The notes under the pieces: model-generated
The model's database searches: none
Seen by the model: only the letters and a program-made list of their open reading frames with translations
What the model was told of the DNA's origin: nothing
Shown: positions 31,252-33,174 of the stretch, piece after piece
Layout of the letters: each line of letters begins with the position of its first letter
Numbering within the stretch: the stretch's first letter is position 1
Made by a program: the position numbers and the translations under genes
Assembly (NCBI GenBank): GCA_019306365.1
Contig: JAFDLS010000038.1
Location: 1 to 33,174, forward strand
Source of the DNA: Deltaproteobacteria bacterium
GTDB taxonomy: Bacteria; Desulfobacterota; Desulfarculia; Adiutricales; JAFDHD01
DNA length: 33,174 nt
Reading direction: 5' to 3'

Positions 31252-31512
31252 ATGCTTGATAAAACCCTCGAACAATTAGCCGAAAGAATTCTAAGCCTGG
31301 ATGAGGCTTCATTGACGCAGCTTCTTCCGCAATATAAGAAAGTCATGGAGCAGTTTGAACCCACAAAGGAATGGGAGAAATCGGTTATTATTTTTTTCCT
31401 TATCAATTCAGTTAGAGTAAAGAACTCTCTTTTTAACGAAAATATAATGAAGGGCAAGCATGAAAAAGCCAAAAAGAAAAAAGGGCGTTCGCTGAAACTG
31501 GTCAAACCTTAG
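31252..31512 (+). CDS. Small uncharacterised protein (~86 aa), charged, Lys-rich C-terminus
   Basis: ORF 31234-31512; ATG at 31252 gives MLDKTLEQLAERILSLDEASLTQLLPQYKKVMEQFEPTKEWEKSVIIFFLINSVRVKN; TTGACA-like box at 31193 upstream; codon composition looks coding. Confidence 0.65.
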   Translation: MLDKTLEQLAERILSLDEASLTQLLPQYKKVMEQFEPTKEWEKSVIIFFLINSVRVKNSLFNENIMKGKHEKAKKKKGRSLKLVKP

Positions 31513-31588
31513 TTAGCCTGTTTTTATCATAAATAACAAAATATTACATGCGTCTTCCTTTGATCGAAAGGCACCCCGGTCTGATATT

Positions 31589-31731
31589 TGAGATCTCTGC
31601 AAAACCAGCCATTTTGTTGAAATCGCAGAAGGTGAAAATTTAACCCGCAGGAATATTACCAATATTTCGAGGACTTAAATTTGAGCCTGACAAAGAGGCC
31701 AGCTAAAGGACGAGGTTTTGCAGAGATCTCA
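31589..31731. mobile_element. MITE-like element copy C, intact (143 bp)
   Basis: Perfect 18 bp TIRs TGAGATCTCTGCAAAACC / GGTTTTGCAGAGATCTCA; internal imperfect palindrome AAATTTAAcccgcaGGAATATTaccAATATTTCgaggacTTAAATTT; no transposase. Confidence 0.88.
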
Positions 31732-31786
31732 CTTTAAGAGTTTTTTCCCATCAAACAAAAATCACAAAATTGTTTTTCTAAATGAG

Positions 31787-33174
31787 TCATTTACCCTCAT
31801 CTTTCTTGAGCCCCTTTACAGGGGAATTGGTTCTAATTTGACTGTCGCGGTTTTTGTTTCCATCTAAGCTCCGCCGCCAGTTGGCAAGCTTTTCCGCGAC
31901 AGCCTTTTCACGGCCTCGATTAGTGGGGAAATAGTACCGTTTCCCCTTGAGTTGGTCTGGCATATGCTCCTGCGAGACGATCGCGTCCTCGAAATCGTGG
32001 GCGTAGCGATATCCCCTGCCGTAACCTAGATCTTTCATCAACCTGGTGGGAGCGTTACGAATGTGCAGGGGTACAGGCAGGGCGCCTTTCTCGCGAGCGT
32101 CAGCCAAGGCGGCATCATAAGCTGAATAAATCGAGTTGGATTTCTCTGCCGTGGCCAGATATACCGCCACCTGAGCCAGCGCCAGATCCCCTTCCGGTGA
32201 TCCCAGTAACTGGTAGGCCTGCAGGGCGCTGGTAGCCAGCATCAAGGCCACAGGATCCGCGATTCCCACGTCTTCGGAGGCAAAGCGGATCATTCGCCTG
32301 AGCAGGTAAAGCGGTGATTCCCCGGCTTCAATCATTCGAGCCAGCCAGTACAAGCTCGCGTCCGGATCTGAGTCCCTCAGGCTCTTGTGAAGGGCGGAAA
32401 TCAGATTGAAATGCTCCTCCCCGGCTTTATCGTAGCGCAGGCTTTTTCTTTGAAGCGCCTCCTCAACATCAGCCAGACTCACCTCCCGTTCACCGCCCGT
32501 AACCGGCGAGATCATTACTGATAATTCCAGGGTGCTTAAAAGCGCGCGTGCGTCCCCATCAGCCGACTCCAGCAGGAAATCCTTGGCCTTCCGGTCCAAA
32601 ACAGCCCCGCTATGCCCCAAACCTCTCTTTTTATCAGTCAGGGCTCGATTTAGAAGAATAGACAGGTCGTTTTTTTGCAGAGCGTAAAGAACCAGAACGC
32701 GCATTCGGGAAAGCAGGGGCGGGATAACCTCAAAGGAAGGATTTTCAGTTGTCGCCCCGATAAGAGTGAGCAGGCCGCTTTCCACGTACGGCAGGAAGGA
32801 ATCCTGCTGGGCCTTATTGAAGCGGTGGATTTCATCCACAAAAAGAACGGTCCTTCTGCGGGCGAACTTTTGATGTTCCCGGGCCTGGGCAATCACCTCC
32901 CGAATCTCTTTGACACCGGAAAGAACAGCCGAAAAGAAGACAAATTCGGCCTCGGCTGACTGCGCGACTAATCTGGCCAGGGTTGTCTTGCCGGTTCCTG
33001 GCGGTCCCCAGAAAATCAGGGAGACCATCTCCCCGGTTTCGACCAGTCTGCTCAGGAGCCTCCCCGGTCCGATCAGATGCGTTTGCCCCACAAACTCATC
33101 CAGGGTCTGAGGCCGCATCCTTTCAGCCAGAGGCGCGCCAATATTCAGGTTTTCGGTTTGGTTAAACAGGTCGG
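31787..33174 (-). CDS. rarA: Replication-associated recombination protein A (RarA/MgsA, AAA+ ATPase); 5' end truncated by the window edge
   Basis: [79 protein letters not shown]; the frame stays open upstream ([24 protein letters not shown]) to the window end. Confidence 0.96.
   Translation of the reverse strand, partial: DLFNQTENLNIGAPLAERMRPQTLDEFVGQTHLIGPGRLLSRLVETGEMVSLIFWGPPGTGKTTLARLVAQSAEAEFVFFSAVLSGVKEIREVIAQAREHQKFARRRTVLFVDEIHRFNKAQQDSFLPYVESGLLTLIGATTENPSFEVIPPLLSRMRVLVLYALQKNDLSILLNRALTDKKRGLGHSGAVLDRKAKDFLLESADGDARALLSTLELSVMISPVTGGEREVSLADVEEALQRKSLRYDKAGEEHFNLISALHKSLRDSDPDASLYWLARMIEAGESPLYLLRRMIRFASEDVGIADPVALMLATSALQAYQLLGSPEGDLALAQVAVYLATAEKSNSIYSAYDAALADAREKGALPVPLHIRNAPTRLMKDLGYGRGYRYAHDFEDAIVSQEHMPDQLKGKRYYFPTNRGREKAVAEKLANWRRSLDGNKNRDSQIRTNSPVKGLKKDEGK

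Overview
The window looks like a chromosomal housekeeping segment from a delta-proteobacterial-type (Desulfobacterota-like) bacterium; that lineage is inferred from gene content and arrangement. Left to right it holds: a DUF401-type permease (-); a cell-shape cluster mreB-mreC-mreD-PBP2(mrdA)-rodA plus a bactofilin (+); an F-type ATP synthase operon with two b-type subunits, then delta, alpha, gamma, beta, epsilon (+); a GlmU-like gene with only the uridyltransferase domain, followed by a very long GlmS-like gene interrupted by a frameshift (+); rfaE2/hldE-C (-); a small TetR + lipoyl-free E2-acyltransferase cassette (+) bracketed by ~118 bp direct repeats that duplicate the 3' end of mpl; mpl (-); rnc, a radical SAM gene and era (+); an operon pgi - histidine kinase - NtrC-type regulator (-); a small conserved-looking ORF (+); and rarA (-), which runs off the right edge. 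No rRNA, tRNA, CRISPR array, transposase or integrase was recognised. The main unexplained structures are a MITE-like repeat family (three copies, with two different sets of terminal inverted repeats around a common core), the mpl 3'-end duplication around the TetR/acyltransferase cassette, the atypical GlmU/GlmS pair, and several strong palindromes. I do not see a clear new defence or mobile system. The best candidate for under-described biology is the extended GlmS-like protein beside the truncated GlmU.
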